A stretch of 64,000 bases of DNA from Stichopus chloronotus (lineage: Eukaryota; Echinodermata; Holothuroidea; Aspidochirotida; Stichopodidae). The stretch is from contig CM037845.1 in assembly GCA_021234535.1 (NCBI GenBank), positions 3,314,501 through 3,378,500 on the forward strand, read 5' to 3'. Below are positions 36,085 through 48,080 of the stretch, piece by piece. The stretch's first letter is position 1, and every line of letters begins with the position of its first letter. Under the pieces are notes generated by a model, which saw nothing but the letters and a program-made list of their open reading frames with translations, had not been told where the DNA came from and did no database searches. Position numbers and translations under genes: made by a program.

Positions 36085-36670
36085 TTTGCTACCTTTCCAT
36101 ATTAGAATGCTCAGTGGGCCTATGCTACCTTCCACATTAGGATGCTTGGAGGGCTTCTGCCACCTTCCATACTAGGATGTTTGGAGGGCACCTGCTGTCT
36201 TCCATGCTAGGATGTTTTCAGGGCCTCTGCTACCTTCCACATTAGAATGCTTGGAGGACCTCTGCTACTTTCCATACTAGGATGTTTGGAGGGCCCTTGA
36301 TGGCTTCCATATTAGAATGCTTTTAGGACCTTTGCTACCTTCCATATTGGGATGCTTGGAGGGTCTTTGCTACCTTTCATACCAGAATGCTTAGTGGACC
36401 TATGTTACCTTCCATACTGTTATGTTTGGATTACCTTTGCTACCTTCTATTTCATAATACCAAGAGGGCCTCTGCTACCTTCCATATTAGGATTCTCTAT
36501 AGGCCTCTGCCGCCTTCCATGACAAGAAGTTGCTTGGCCTTTTGCTACCTTCCATCCACAGTTGGATGCTTGGAGGTCTCCGCTACCTTCCACTATGGTT
36601 CTGCTCGAAGGCCTCTGCCCTGCTCGGAGGCCTCTGCTACATTTGATGATAGGATGCTTCGGTTTGTTTG
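36085..36670 (+). repeat. ~35 bp minisatellite, about 16 units
   Basis: Unit approximates TGCTACCTTCCATATTAGGA followed by TGCTTGGAGGGCCTC. Units diverge by up to a third and vary in length. The 94-codon frame at 36387-36671 lies inside it. It sits 540 bp upstream of exon 2. Confidence 0.9.
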
Positions 36671-37209
36671 AGTCATTTAAGGATGCTGGGAGGGTACTGT
36701 TTATGTTCTTATCGTAAACAAACTAGCTCTTTTGTCTAAGATGTCCGGTAATTGCCTTCCACAGGCTTGATAATTAACCTTAATCGTCCTTAATTGTCCA
36801 ATACATATAACAATATAGTAAATTGTTTCAGATAGTAAACTGTTTCAGCATTCCTGCTCATGAGTAATCAAAAGGTTATTGTTCCTTTGTAGCAGTCATT
36901 TTCTGGAGTCATCAGTGTTACATAATTAACAGCTTCTTGTATCTGGTCTCTCAAAGTCATTCACCTTGCTTTGAAGAACACCCAAACTTTCATTTCCTCA
37001 GGTGACTTTGAGATTAATATTTAACAGAACAGAACTGTAAAAAAAAAAGCAAAACAAACAAACCAAAACAAACAAAGACCGAATTTGAAAGAGAATTGTT
37101 TCTCTTTCATGTATATGTTTACTTTCATTTATTTATTTTATTTTTTTTTATCAGTGATTTGTCTTGTGTTTGCTCAACTAGGCTTTTTTATTCTTCTTTT
37201 CATCTTCAG

Positions 37210-37268
37210 GTTTCCCAAGCACTATCCAGTAGTTCATCCTCCTTCGATAGCATCGATGCACATACCGG
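37210..37268 (+). CDS. Exon 2 (residues 41-60)
   Basis: A 59 nt exon with a very good acceptor (long T-rich tract then CATCTTCAG) and donor (CCGG|GTAAGT). In phase 0 it encodes VSQALSSSSSSFDSIDAHT plus two bases of a Gly codon; the first base of exon 3 completes that codon as GGA. The six-serine run is typical of a disordered regulatory linker. A second frame is also open here but would run into a stop in exon 4. The preceding intron is 5.0 kb and the following one 18.3 kb. Confidence 0.65.
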
Positions 37269-37449
37269 GTAAGTTTACTTTGCAAACCTTGAACTGATTC
37301 TGCTTTCATCGGAATTAAAAGAAAAAGACAGACCGATGTAAATGCAAGCAGGAAGAGGCAAAAACTCATCCAGACTTTTTCTAGTCCAGGGTTGTTTGAT
37401 TTAAATCAAGCTGCTGCTAAAATAAATTATGATTTCTATTAAAAAAATC

Positions 37450-37560
37450 ATGAAGTCAGTGCGTAGTCCCTCACTTCATACAACCTTTGCATTACCACTG
37501 CGAGAGCATAAGGCCAGCAATTATGGAAGAACCGTGGCACGATATGCACACACACTATTG
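37450..37560 (+). repeat. MITE-like family, copy 4
   Basis: Contains AGTCCCTCACTTCATACAAC, TTTGCATTACC and a GGCCAGCAATTATGGAAG block. It lies 180 bp downstream of exon 2. Confidence 0.55.
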
Positions 37561-37599
37561 CCACACTATTGCGGGTCTTCTGTCATGTATGGTTCAGTC

Positions 37600-40540
37600 G
37601 ACATTATTTTACAAAAACTTGGGGTAATTGCTGAACATTTTACATCCACGTAGTGCAAGTTGTGTGGTATACAGTAACTAAGGATGTAAAAATATAGCCC
37701 ACAATCACTGTGATTTCTCATTTCAAAGAGGAAATATGATATCAAGGCACAACATCATCACTATGCCTTTTGCTTTTCTTCCTTTTGTTACTTACCTGTC
37801 TCCTACAACTGTTGCACTCTAATCTACATGTACCAAGCTCTATTTGATGCTTTCCATCAAGACTACTCAGGTTTTCTACTTATTATTGTCCATGCTGTCA
37901 TCCAAACATAAGCAGTGTTTTGTTTAAACTCTTAAAAATATTTTTTTTCAATTTGTATGTATTGTTCTCTGTTTGGAGTTCTCTCCTTCAAGATACTTAT
38001 CTGCAGAATTCTTCTCACTGTGGTAATTCATGGTATTGGTAGAATGATATAAAATTTGCTGCTGTTGAAACCAGTCAAGGGCATAAGATTACCTAAAAAA
38101 GATCATAAAGTAGCTATGGTAAGGAATCTCACCTAATACTACCTATTGGAGACCGTGCACTATGTGTGATTTCTTTATGTAATATATAGAACCTACCAAA
38201 AAGAACAAAAAAAGAAAAATTACCTGATTCTTTTCATTGTTAACACACACCTGCGGTAGCCGTTAGTCAAATTACTTGCCAAACTAGGTTACTGTTTACC
38301 ATTTCCAAATGGTCAACACTTTCACTGTGACACATATTATAGCTTTAAAGCCAAATTAGACGTCATGCATTTTCAAGTTGTAAATAATAGATATTAAGTT
38401 GGAATGTCAATGGCTGTGAAGTAGTTGCTGTTTCAATGTCTAGTGGGAAAGAAACCTCTGGTACAACGTCAGCATAAAGAGGCACTCCTCTTTGCATGTT
38501 TGTTTCTTATCAAAATATTGTGACCACCCATTAGTCAGTCAATACCTGGGTTGCAAGTAGGTTGTTTGGAATTTGAACAAGGAGAGGCAGAATGGATACT
38601 AGTAGAATCACTGCAAAAAAAAAAAATTCATAGCATTTTGTGTGAAGTGAGAACCTTATAGTGCAACCTGTAAGATGAAATTGCTCTGATGCATAAGATC
38701 AAACCAATGCAAAATATGGTATAATTGTGCATATTCTGCACGTCAACAGTTTTCCCTGACACCCTAGATTGGGTAGCACCTCTCTGGCCACTTCCCTAAT
38801 GGGACTGCTGTCCTGGAGGACCTGCCAGTCATTAGAATTCCTTTCACAGGTCCCTTGGTCACTGCACACACATTACCATGGGAGTATCAGTCATGTTGCT
38901 TGTTCACAGTCAAGCTATGCAGCAGCTACTGTACGTGCGATGGTAGTAGGTTTCTCTTTTAATTTAAAGCCCTGCTTCTACCGATTGCCTTAGAGCTTTG
39001 TAACTGATGGTTGCGTAGGATCTCTGCGGAGTTTAAAGGAATTTGGCTCCAAGGACGACGGATGTTAGTTTCTTTGTACCTATTAGCTGAATAAAAACAA
39101 CTCATCTGCTAAGCAGGGTACTGGCACCCCAGATATGTTCCTTATAGTCATTCTCCTATGCGGCAATGGTATAGTAAACGAGAGTATCCATCTTCCAGAT
39201 CTGCTCAGCACACTGTCACCCCTAGGGGTGGGACCTTGTAACCTACAGTACAATCCTCAACAAAAAATGAAAGAACACAAATGTAGTACACAAATGTAGC
39301 AGTATTTAAGTAGATTCATTCATTGTTCGAAACCCCCTCCCTCCTAGATCAATGTTGTCCAACCCAAAAGAAATGCCAAATTTCAACACAGAATGGGGGG
39401 AACGGGGTAACATGCCCTGTGTTTTTGTTGAGGATTGTAGATCGGAAATTTATCAACTTATAGAGCAATGATCTCATATGAGAAACAGCATTGCTCTCTC
39501 CTAAAAGAACCTCCTCTCCTCCTCTCTTTCTCCCTCACCTCCCCCTCAAAAAAAAATGTAGCGTATAAGTCTGTCACAAATCTTTATAGTGATGAATGTT
39601 ACAAATATTATATGTGAAGCAAAATGTGATGCTGTCTCCATCATTTGTGTTTTTGTCTATTGAAAACAAACTGCCTTGAGAAAATGTACATCTGAAAGTT
39701 TCCTCTGTTGAGCCTGTTTGTTAGGAGGTCAAATGTGGTAGCTCTGGGGTCGAGAGACGGGAAGGTGGAGGGGTTGATGGCAAGAGAGGTAGAGATGTAG
39801 TTGGTGCTGCTAGTTTCTGATATGTTACACAATTAGTGTAGGTCAATGATTCTTGTAATAAGGGGGATAATAAATACCCCATGGGGGTAATTTTTGTATC
39901 TCATGGGGGGTAGGTATTGATCACAGAATGCTGTGCAGCATCTTTGTACATGCTTTTTGTACTTCTGTAACATTAATCCCGAGTATGATGATTGCACACT
40001 GTAGTGACTCCACTGAACGGTATTATGCTTACAGTACAAGACCTTGTTTTAGTGTACTCGTGTATTTGAGTGAGTTGATTGCGAAAGTGGTGCAAGCGCT
40101 ATAGTGGTTTAGACTTCAAGTGTGACTTTTATTATATTATGGGAGGGGTTGCTTTTGGTACCTAATTGGAAAAGGTGGGGGATGAGAGGTAATTGTATAG
40201 AAGAGGTTAGAAACCTCTGCAGTAAATTGATAGGTTTTACTTTACTGTGTTTCACCTGTTTTTACTTGTTTGTTTTTTCATTGTATGATAGGATATAAAT
40301 TGTTTTTCATTTTGTTTTGTTTTTGGTTGTAAATATGAAAGCCAGGATATACACTGCAGGATGTCTCTGTTGAAGTACTTCCAGTCATGTGATGGGAGTC
40401 AGTGCCAAAAATTGTAGAGGGGGACATTCACCTTAAACACTTGCATTTGGTTGTGTATCTAGGATACATTTAATAAGAAACTTTTAAATGTATCTTTTTC
40501 AGGAAAAATTTTAGCTACATACTAATATTTGTGTGTACTT
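37600..40540. other. Start of the 18.3 kb intron 2, no feature recognised
   Basis: Poly-A tract at 38613-38626 and C/T-rich tract at 39500-39550. No exon candidate. Confidence 0.5.
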
Positions 40541-40544
40541 GTCA

Positions 40545-40680
40545 CAGCGCATACTCGCTCACCTCATGTAACTCATGCATCACTGGATTTACCATGGTCT
40601 AGCATCTGGAACTTTTGTGTGTGTCTATGTGGTCACCACCCTTCTGTAATCAGCAGCCTCCTGGTCTTACAGTGAAGTTT
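40545..40680 (+). repeat. MITE-like family, copy 5
   Basis: Contains GCATACTCGCTCACCTCATG, ACCATGGTCTAGCATCTGGA and GTCACCACCCTTCTGTAATC, close to the 13.5 kb copy. It ends about 50 bp before the terminal-inverted-repeat element at 40735. Confidence 0.7.
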
Positions 40681-40734
40681 CTGCTGAGCATCTGCATCAG
40701 CTACAATCTGTATCTGTTGACATTCATTCATAAA

Positions 40735-41854
40735 CAGTCACCGGGTTGCTATGCCCATTTCGTACCATTGCTAACGTCAAGGTAATTGGATTACGTAACA
40801 TTGTAACGCACATGGCGGATCGTCCCTGGAGCTCACAAAGAAAGAGCAAAAATTCAACATTTTAAATCACTCGAATCTCACAATTTACAGCAAATTATCT
40901 CTTAAAACTCACTCAGAACATTGGGAACACATGATCCAAGCGTATGGCCCAATATGATCGTTCCAAGTTAAATAAATCGCACAAATATTTGATCCAAACG
41001 AAGGTTGCACATCTCAATGCACTCGCGAAAATTTTCCCTCTTGATCGTCAAAGAAAATGTTGAAAATATCCCCAATGGAAATCCCAAAGGTTATCATACT
41101 TCACATTCACAAAGGTAATTGAGTGTTCCACATGAAAATGACAAAAATGATAACTGAGGTGCCGTGATGCACTTCCGTGACAAGTTCTAAAATCTTTTTC
41201 TGGTTGCTAGGCCCTGTTTCTTTTCTACTCCATATACGTACTGTATACGTACTACTGATACGTACGCCCACACGCAAGACACACGCTACCCACAATGTAA
41301 TACTGTAAACTAGTTTGGACTTGTTCGGATTTCGACATCGAGTGACGTCATTACATGTTGTTATCATATGACGAAACAAGAGTTGATGTGGTTTGTATAG
41401 AGCAACCAACTGCGAAGGCAAGTGAAAGTGATGGGAGTTGTTTAGTATGTAAATATCACTAAAATGTCTTTCGAACAAGGGGAGATTATAACCGTATATG
41501 GAAACAAGTTTCATGATTGACAAGGAGTAGCTTTGGAGATTGACGGAGTGGTGATGTGGTTCCCTGACATGTTTTACTGAAGGTTGTTTGAAGGCGTGGT
41601 CAAAAGCTAAAATCATTGATATCTCCGCCAGATGATCGTGTATGGTTGCAAAATTTTGAAGGGGAGTTGGGGAGTGTACAGAGTATGTGCTGTGAAAACA
41701 TTAGCGTGATCGAATGCACAGGGGCGAAGATATCATCGTTTGAAAATTTGACCGCGCAATTGCGTAAGCTGGGCAACTGTAGTATTTTCAAGGTCACTTT
41801 TCAAATAGAACTGTGTGAAGCGTCGTAGTTAATTGCATAGCAACCAGGTGACTG
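40735..41854. mobile_element. 1.12 kb DNA-transposon-like element with 20 bp TIRs and TAAA target duplication
   Basis: The left end CAGTCACC-G-GGTTGCTATGC (40735-40754) is the inverse of the right end (41835-41854) with one mismatch in 20. TAAA flanks both sides (40731-40734 and 41855-41858), consistent with a 4 bp target-site duplication. The interior has more CpG than its surroundings (TACGTA clusters near 41235-41275, a TGACGTCA at 41343). The longest frame is on the minus strand (41107-41616, 169 codons), followed upstream by another open stretch at 41600-41797. Neither resembles a known transposase to me, and a + strand frame (41592-41828) overlaps. Most likely a non-autonomous or decayed cut-and-paste element; the superfamily is not assigned. 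Confidence 0.65.
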
Positions 41855-43734
41855 TAAATGTCTGTTTTGGATTCACCCTTCTACACCTTTCCAGGGCTGT
41901 TTTGGATGAGCATCCTTTTTCTTTTACATGTCTACCCAACCGAGAATTTGTGAAGGAGTTCAAAAAGTAGACAATTGAACCAACTGTTTCAACAGCCTGT
42001 TCAAAGAATGTGTCGGTTTCATAAAATTCCATGATATGATCAAGCAAATATTTAACAGTTACCATTCACTGGACCGCCATTCACCTATGGAATCAATTTT
42101 GTCCTTGTCACAACTAGCTTTTATCCTGAGTCATGTGAGCTGCATCACGCAACATTTGTAACATGATTTAATTCAGTCCTTTATTCAACTCTTTGTGTAA
42201 ACTGCTTACTTAAAACATGAAGAGGAATAGCCACAGTTGCTATGCAGCAGAAGAATCTTAAATGAAGGCATTTCAATCATTCACCATTTTAGTAAGAATT
42301 TCATATAACCCTGTCAGCTAAAAATCAACTGGAGCAGAATATATTGAGTTCATTGTACAGCCAGTTTGAGACCATGGCCTTTGTGTTAGCTGAGGATTTC
42401 ATTCCTGTGACTACCATCGCAAGATTTTGAAGTAATATACCAGGCAAGGCATCCCTTCGAAACGTTTATCTGAGGTTGGATAAATGTTAAACATAGATTT
42501 GAGAACAGTATCTGGGTGGAATTTATCGGGAGATTGTTACACTTAATAGTCCTAAAAAATGGCATGATTCTTGTTTTCTGCCAAGATAATTTGCAATTGT
42601 CATATGAGACATTAGGCCCTATTCGAAGAGCAGCTGTAAATACTATCAGCTAAATAACAGGACACAGGATTATACTTTGAAAGCAAAACAAACAGATTAT
42701 TTATAAAGTCACTATCATAAATTAAGTCAGATTTTAAATGAGAGACTTAGCATTACATTAACAGTGATGATTGTCTCAGAGACTTTGGATAGTTTTTCCA
42801 TCTCCCTCCCTTCCCCTTGGGCAAAATAATGCAAATTATGGTTCGTCAGTTACAGAATTTTGCAAATGTTTGGACGTGAAGTAGCAGTATAATTTATGGC
42901 CTCTCTAATGAACGTTTTTCTAGGCTTGATTATTTATTTTGCACACATGAGACTTCTATGTTCTTTTTTTATTCCTTGCCTGAGTCACACAAATATATTA
43001 CTTTATTATCAAGTGATTCCTATTATCTGAACCAGGTACGTTACTGAAGTGTGTTTGGAAACTACTATTACACCGTATGAAGTGGGAAAAGACCATTCAA
43101 TTGTCAAACCTTGGGACTAATTACTTGAGTTACTTGATCACTCTCATATATTGCGCTCCTGTCAGTTAAACAGTGCCACTGTCTTGACCAAATTTTAGCT
43201 AGTTTTGGATGCCTCATGTATGGAGTTGATAAGTTCAGGTTTGTGATAAATTATTCTATAGGTCATTTTTTATTTGGATGGTAAACCTAACCTTTGTAAT
43301 CATGATGGTTTGTGTGTGTGTGTGAATGTGTGTGTACTAGTGTTGTCAGCAATTCTTAAAGATTGGAACCAGATATTTATGTCACACCCATTGTTTACCC
43401 ATGTACCTGACCAAAAGGTTGGCAGTGTTGTTAACATTGGTACTGTATTTCCACTGTACCACACATCAAGAAGGGATCCTACCAGTGTACACTACACATA
43501 CCCTCCTACATCTAGTCATTAATAGGACCACAGATTTACCCTGACAAAGAGAAGAAAATTCTCAGTTTGCACTATTTGCTGTGTGTGGTAAGCAAACTTC
43601 GGCAATTTGACACAGTGTGTTCAACAGTGGTTGTGGTGCTTTTCACTTTTTGAAGCAACTGGGTAGTAATTTTGGATTTGGGTTCCCAGGTTAACCATGA
43701 AAATAGTATGTTTGTGTTTATATGTTCTTGATGC

Positions 43735-43930
43735 CTACCGTGGTACATGTGATATCTCAAGGTGTTAAGCTTTGACAAATATCAAATGTAGGTGCACTAC
43801 ATTTAGTGCAAGAACCCTTTTGTTTTTGGTGAAGATCAAAGGTCATATGAGGTCAAAGGAGGTCAAATTGTGGAACTATATCTCAAGAAAAGAAACTTGC
43901 ACTGATCTCATATTTATTTAACGTAGGTTT
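43735..43930 (+). repeat. AGGTCA-rich repeat, second locus
   Basis: GATCAAAGGTCATATGAGGT followed by CAAAGGAGGTCAAATTG, and flanking ATATCTCAAG words twice. Same family as 690-1200. Confidence 0.6.
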
Positions 43931-44768
43931 AATGGTGTTCCGTATTGACTACATAAACTTATTTTATTTGACGGAGACCATTTGGATGAGAAGGGTCAAT
44001 TTGTGAATATCATATAAACATGGCATGTGAAGATAGGAAGCTTTTACATACATTATCTCTCATTTTCTAAACAGTTATCTATGTTGACCTATGATGCCTA
44101 TGTCATCAACTTAGGTCAGCAGATGTCATTGTTACATCTCCATTGTTGATATGATGGATAAATTACTGTAATATTTGTTTTAAAGTGCAATTGTACAATT
44201 GTTTTGAGATGCAATACACACAGTGCATTTGAGTGTTCTGGTTTGGAACTGTAATGTGCACTACAATTATAACGCTGAAATAATGAAATATAAATATGAA
44301 GCAACAGTGGAGGGGATGGAGCAGGGGAAGGAGAAGTCGGTATTTTTTTATTTTTTTTTCCTGAAACAGTATCTTTGTTGGACATCCTGTGGCAGTGCTA
44401 CTGTAAATTAAGCCTTGTTGTGCACTGGAATATTATGCAGTGATGGCAACATTTGAAAATCTTCAATCTATTTGTATATATTTCTGTCTCAAAGTTTTGG
44501 TATATCTACCAAAGTTTGTGCAAATTAGGAAGTAACTACAAGCAATGAACAGAGTAACCACTTCACTTTAGCAGTAGATTCAGAGCATCATGGTCCTCTA
44601 AGGATGTTTCTGACGTGATCTCGAACCGATGATCGGTTTCAAGGGTGATTAACTGCTGTGAATCAACTTATGTCCTACTGCTATCTAGCTTGTCATCATC
44701 ATATCTTGAGATGTTGATCCACTTCAAGACCTTGTGCGGTTTGATTTAAGTGCCACCACATGCAACAA

Positions 44769-44812
44769 GGTCGGTCGATCTAGGCGACCCGAGATCTCGG
44801 CGACCTATATGT
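44769..44812. repeat. CpG-dense semi-palindromic patch
   Basis: GGTCGGTCGATCTAGGCGAC followed by CCGAGATCTCGGCGACC: repeated GGCGACC around a GAGATCTC palindrome, in a region otherwise poor in CpG. Confidence 0.55.
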
Positions 44813-45067
44813 ACGAGGTATAGGTATGTGTATGTCTGGCAAGAAGAAGCCAGCTGATTTTTCACACTTCCACCTATTTCCTGTGATTGTTCCCAGTCAT
44901 CCACTTTGATCAGTTGAAAAGCATAACCCTTGACTTGATCAGTCCTTGGCCTGAACGTAAACATTGTGATTTGTGGTTCATGGTTTGAGTGTGCATGTGT
45001 GAGGAGTTAAAGGGAAATGTGTTTGTTTTACAGACAGTGATCATATCTTTAAAAACAATATTTATGC

Positions 45068-45340
45068 AGACAGAATGATAGAATATTAAAAATAAAGAAG
45101 GCTAATGGCCCTTTTTGCAAGAAATGAGTTCATTAAAAATAGAAATTTAGTTATTTGTTGCTCAAGAATAATTTTTTCACCCAAACTTTAAAAAATTTAA
45201 ATGATCCACCTTCTGTAACACATCTCATGCATAATGATTTGAGGAGGTAAAGCTTATGCATAATATTTTGAGGAGGTAAAGCTCTTGCAGGTGTTTATTG
45301 GTGAGACTGAATGGTTTACCAATGATTAAAACTATTTTGT
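45068..45340 (+). repeat. ~250 bp dispersed repeat, copy 2
   Basis: Same block order as 26580-26835. It contains an internal 30 bp duplication (TTTGAGGAGGTAAAGCT occurs twice, at about 45238 and 45269). Confidence 0.8.
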
Positions 45341-46744
45341 TTGTGTGCAATATTGGTGCATTTGAAATACCCTATTTATAAAAGTTGGCCTTTTTAAGTA
45401 AACATTGACACAGGGCAATATTTGATTTTTTGGTGATATATTTAAAAAAAAAAAATATGTGGTGAGGGAAGGTGAGGTCATTGTAATATCTCCCCATCAA
45501 CTATGAAAGATTTGATTACTTACTGCCATTAATCAAATTTGAATAATTCCTTGGTAACACAGTTACTGAAAGTGATCTTCTGTAAATTAACAATTGATCT
45601 CTTTGTGTCCGTGTGTTTGATGTTCATTTTTGTTAGGCCCAAAGAATTCCACCTTCCAAGTGTATATGGCAGTTTTTTCATATAAATGCCTATTTGAACC
45701 AGTATGACATCATACTGTAACAGGGGATTACCCCTATTCCCTTTCTAACCTTTGGGTTAATGTGTTTGACAGTACAGAAGATTGTGAAAATTCCACTCAC
45801 TTTGTCAATGTTATAGTGTTTGCAAACGTCGGTAATGTCACCCACTACAGGTCCCTTTGTCTTTATTTATGAAGCCTAAGAATGTAACCACTGTCCATAC
45901 AAATATTAACTTATTTCTGGATATCGTCTGGGTGGGTAATTTATCACTTTGACGGTTGTTACAAGCGTTGAATGGAGCATCCATGCAGATTGGGGGGAAT
46001 TCACCATGCTATTTTGTAGTGTGTATATGTCTGTGTGAAGTGTGCTCCAATAAATGTGGGACAAAAGATCTCATGGCATGTCCTATTGACTTACACCTCG
46101 GAGGCGATCTTTGTCATTTTTAGGCTACACTTACATAAAAGAAGAGTTGGTCGACAGTTTACCAAAAAAACTGCCAATTTTCTGGTGGTGACTATTAGTT
46201 CAACTTTGTTATTGAAGTGGCAAGAGCTGCCTTCAGTTCACACAATGTTTGAAGGGTGACATTCTATGGAGTGCATTGTACAGATAATTCTTGCGAACTC
46301 GTAAGTAGAAATTAGTGAGCTTGCAGTCGTAAGTACGTACCTGTCATAATATCATTTCATTTCTCTGAGTGAACATTAAATATTATGATGCAGTTTTGTT
46401 TTGAATAATTCTGTCAAAATTTTGCTGGCACTTTCAGGAAGTTGTTGTAATAAATGGAAGAAAAAGAGAAGACTGGTGTGAGTCCTATTTGAAGATTACA
46501 GATTTGCAAATGTAGATATATGATATCATTATATGGTCATCCAACTTAATCATTAAGTTATGTGAATCAAAGCTGCAGGATGGTAAAAAGGCTGCAGGAC
46601 GGTAAAAAGCAACTTTGGACATGTTTGTCACCTAGGGCTGCAGATACTTATGTGCTAATTCGTTTTTGTTCGTGCTATTGTTACTAAACCTTTGGTTCTA
46701 GCCTTTGCAACATAAAGTCACTTTGTCCTTTTTAAGGCTTTTGG

Positions 46745-46860
46745 ATGCAAAATGATGCAAGATTTTGCATTTTTCCTCCCTGTATTTGTATTCCAAAAAA
46801 GCAGGACCTTTTATTGCAAACAATTTGAAAATTTTTTTTGAAGCGCATGCCTGCAATCCA
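46745..46860 (+). repeat. ~90 bp dispersed repeat, copy 2
   Basis: TTTGTATTCCAAAAAAGCAG and GACCTTTTATTGCAAAC, partner of 33525-33620. Confidence 0.7.
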
Positions 46861-47582
46861 GTGAAGACAAGAAATCTGATGTATCTCAAAAAAACCTGAT
46901 AAAATACTGTATTGTCTCATCTCTCAAGTGAAACTACGTCTCCTTTGCTACATTTGGCCATCATTTTGACACTCAAGATAGAGTGCAATGTTTCAAGCAA
47001 TTTAACTACCATGGAGTGTTGTATTACATGCCTTCCCTTAGCAGTACCTTGAATAACATATATGTTTGGCTTCTGCATGGATCGACCTGGGGCATAAGGA
47101 CTACTTCCATATCTTTGGCAGAAACTATTAAAGTTACATGGGAGGCAGCAACTTCATATTTTTTCTTGCACGTTAAAGGAGAAGGAAACCCTGGGAATAT
47201 ATTCATCAAAATGAAGCAGAAGTGTTTGACAAACATCTTCCCAAAATTTCATTCAGAGATATTGTTTCCTATCCAAGTTACACACTTTCCTTTCTTTTAT
47301 GTAGAAATTCACATGTAATGAGCCTGAGGGTTGGGGGAGCAAGGGGGGGCAGACAGCAGAGTGCTTTGTCGCAGTTCATTCTTTCCTTTGTGTCAAGCTC
47401 TCTTCTCTTGCCCATTTGAAAGTGTCAGTCAAACTGGCTTTTTCCTTTGCTGGAAATATGATAATATGACGTCATCACCACCCGAGATAAAGGGAGTTTA
47501 CACTTCTCGTCACAATTTATTTGACCCTCAGGTTGTACCCTTTGTATTTTTGATTCCTTTCCGAAGGCAGGCAAGGAATCTT

Positions 47583-47652
47583 GGTGATGATAACGGTGAT
47601 GGTGGCGGTGACGTCGATGGTGATGCGATGGTGTGTGTGTGTGTGTGTGCAT
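47583..47652. repeat. GGTGAT-type and (GT)n simple repeat
   Basis: GGTGATGATAACGGTGATGG and GATGGTGATGCGATGG lead into about nine GT units. Frames here on both strands are low-complexity. Confidence 0.85.
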
Positions 47653-47699
47653 GTGGAAAATCTTCCTTTTACCTCCACGGTATGTGTGTGTATGTGATG

Positions 47700-48080
47700 C
47701 CTTGACTTGTTAACACAATATCTCAAGAAGGGAAAGTTGCTCAAACCATAGAAGCAAAAGGAAGACCTTTTACCTTCATACTGAAACTTCAAAGTTGGTG
47801 TGAAGGTAGTTCATTGTGACCAGCTAATCATTTGAGGTCACCAGAGGTGAAAGTTTGAAAACCCTTGTAAGGGATATATCTCAGTAACTGAATAGTAATG
47901 GAACTTAAAATTGTTAACACTGGCAGCCCTTGGTGAGATAGATGAATTCTGTCTTATTTTATGTCAGTTAAAGGGCACATGAGGTCAGCAAAAGTCACAA
48001 CTGGAAAAACTTGAAGACATGGTATCGCAAGAAGGGTGTTTGAACTCCAAAATTGATAGGCTGGTTGTCCTTTGTTTTTC
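47700..48080 (+). repeat. AGGTCA-rich repeat, third locus
   Basis: Contains ATATCTCAAGAAGGG, TTTGAGGTCACCAGAGGTGA, ATATCTCAGTAACTG, CACATGAGGTCAGC and TATCGCAAGAAGGGTGTTTG at roughly 150-160 bp spacing. Confidence 0.6.

Noticed and set aside
36085..36670. CRISPR-like array (35 bp repeats)
   Set aside because: No distinct spacers; units are contiguous and diverged, as in a minisatellite, and the genome is eukaryotic.
40812..40862. ATGGCGGATCG start of a short frame (MADRPWSSQRKSKNSTF)
   Set aside because: Good-looking start but it stops after 17 codons with no donor, and it lies inside the TIR element.
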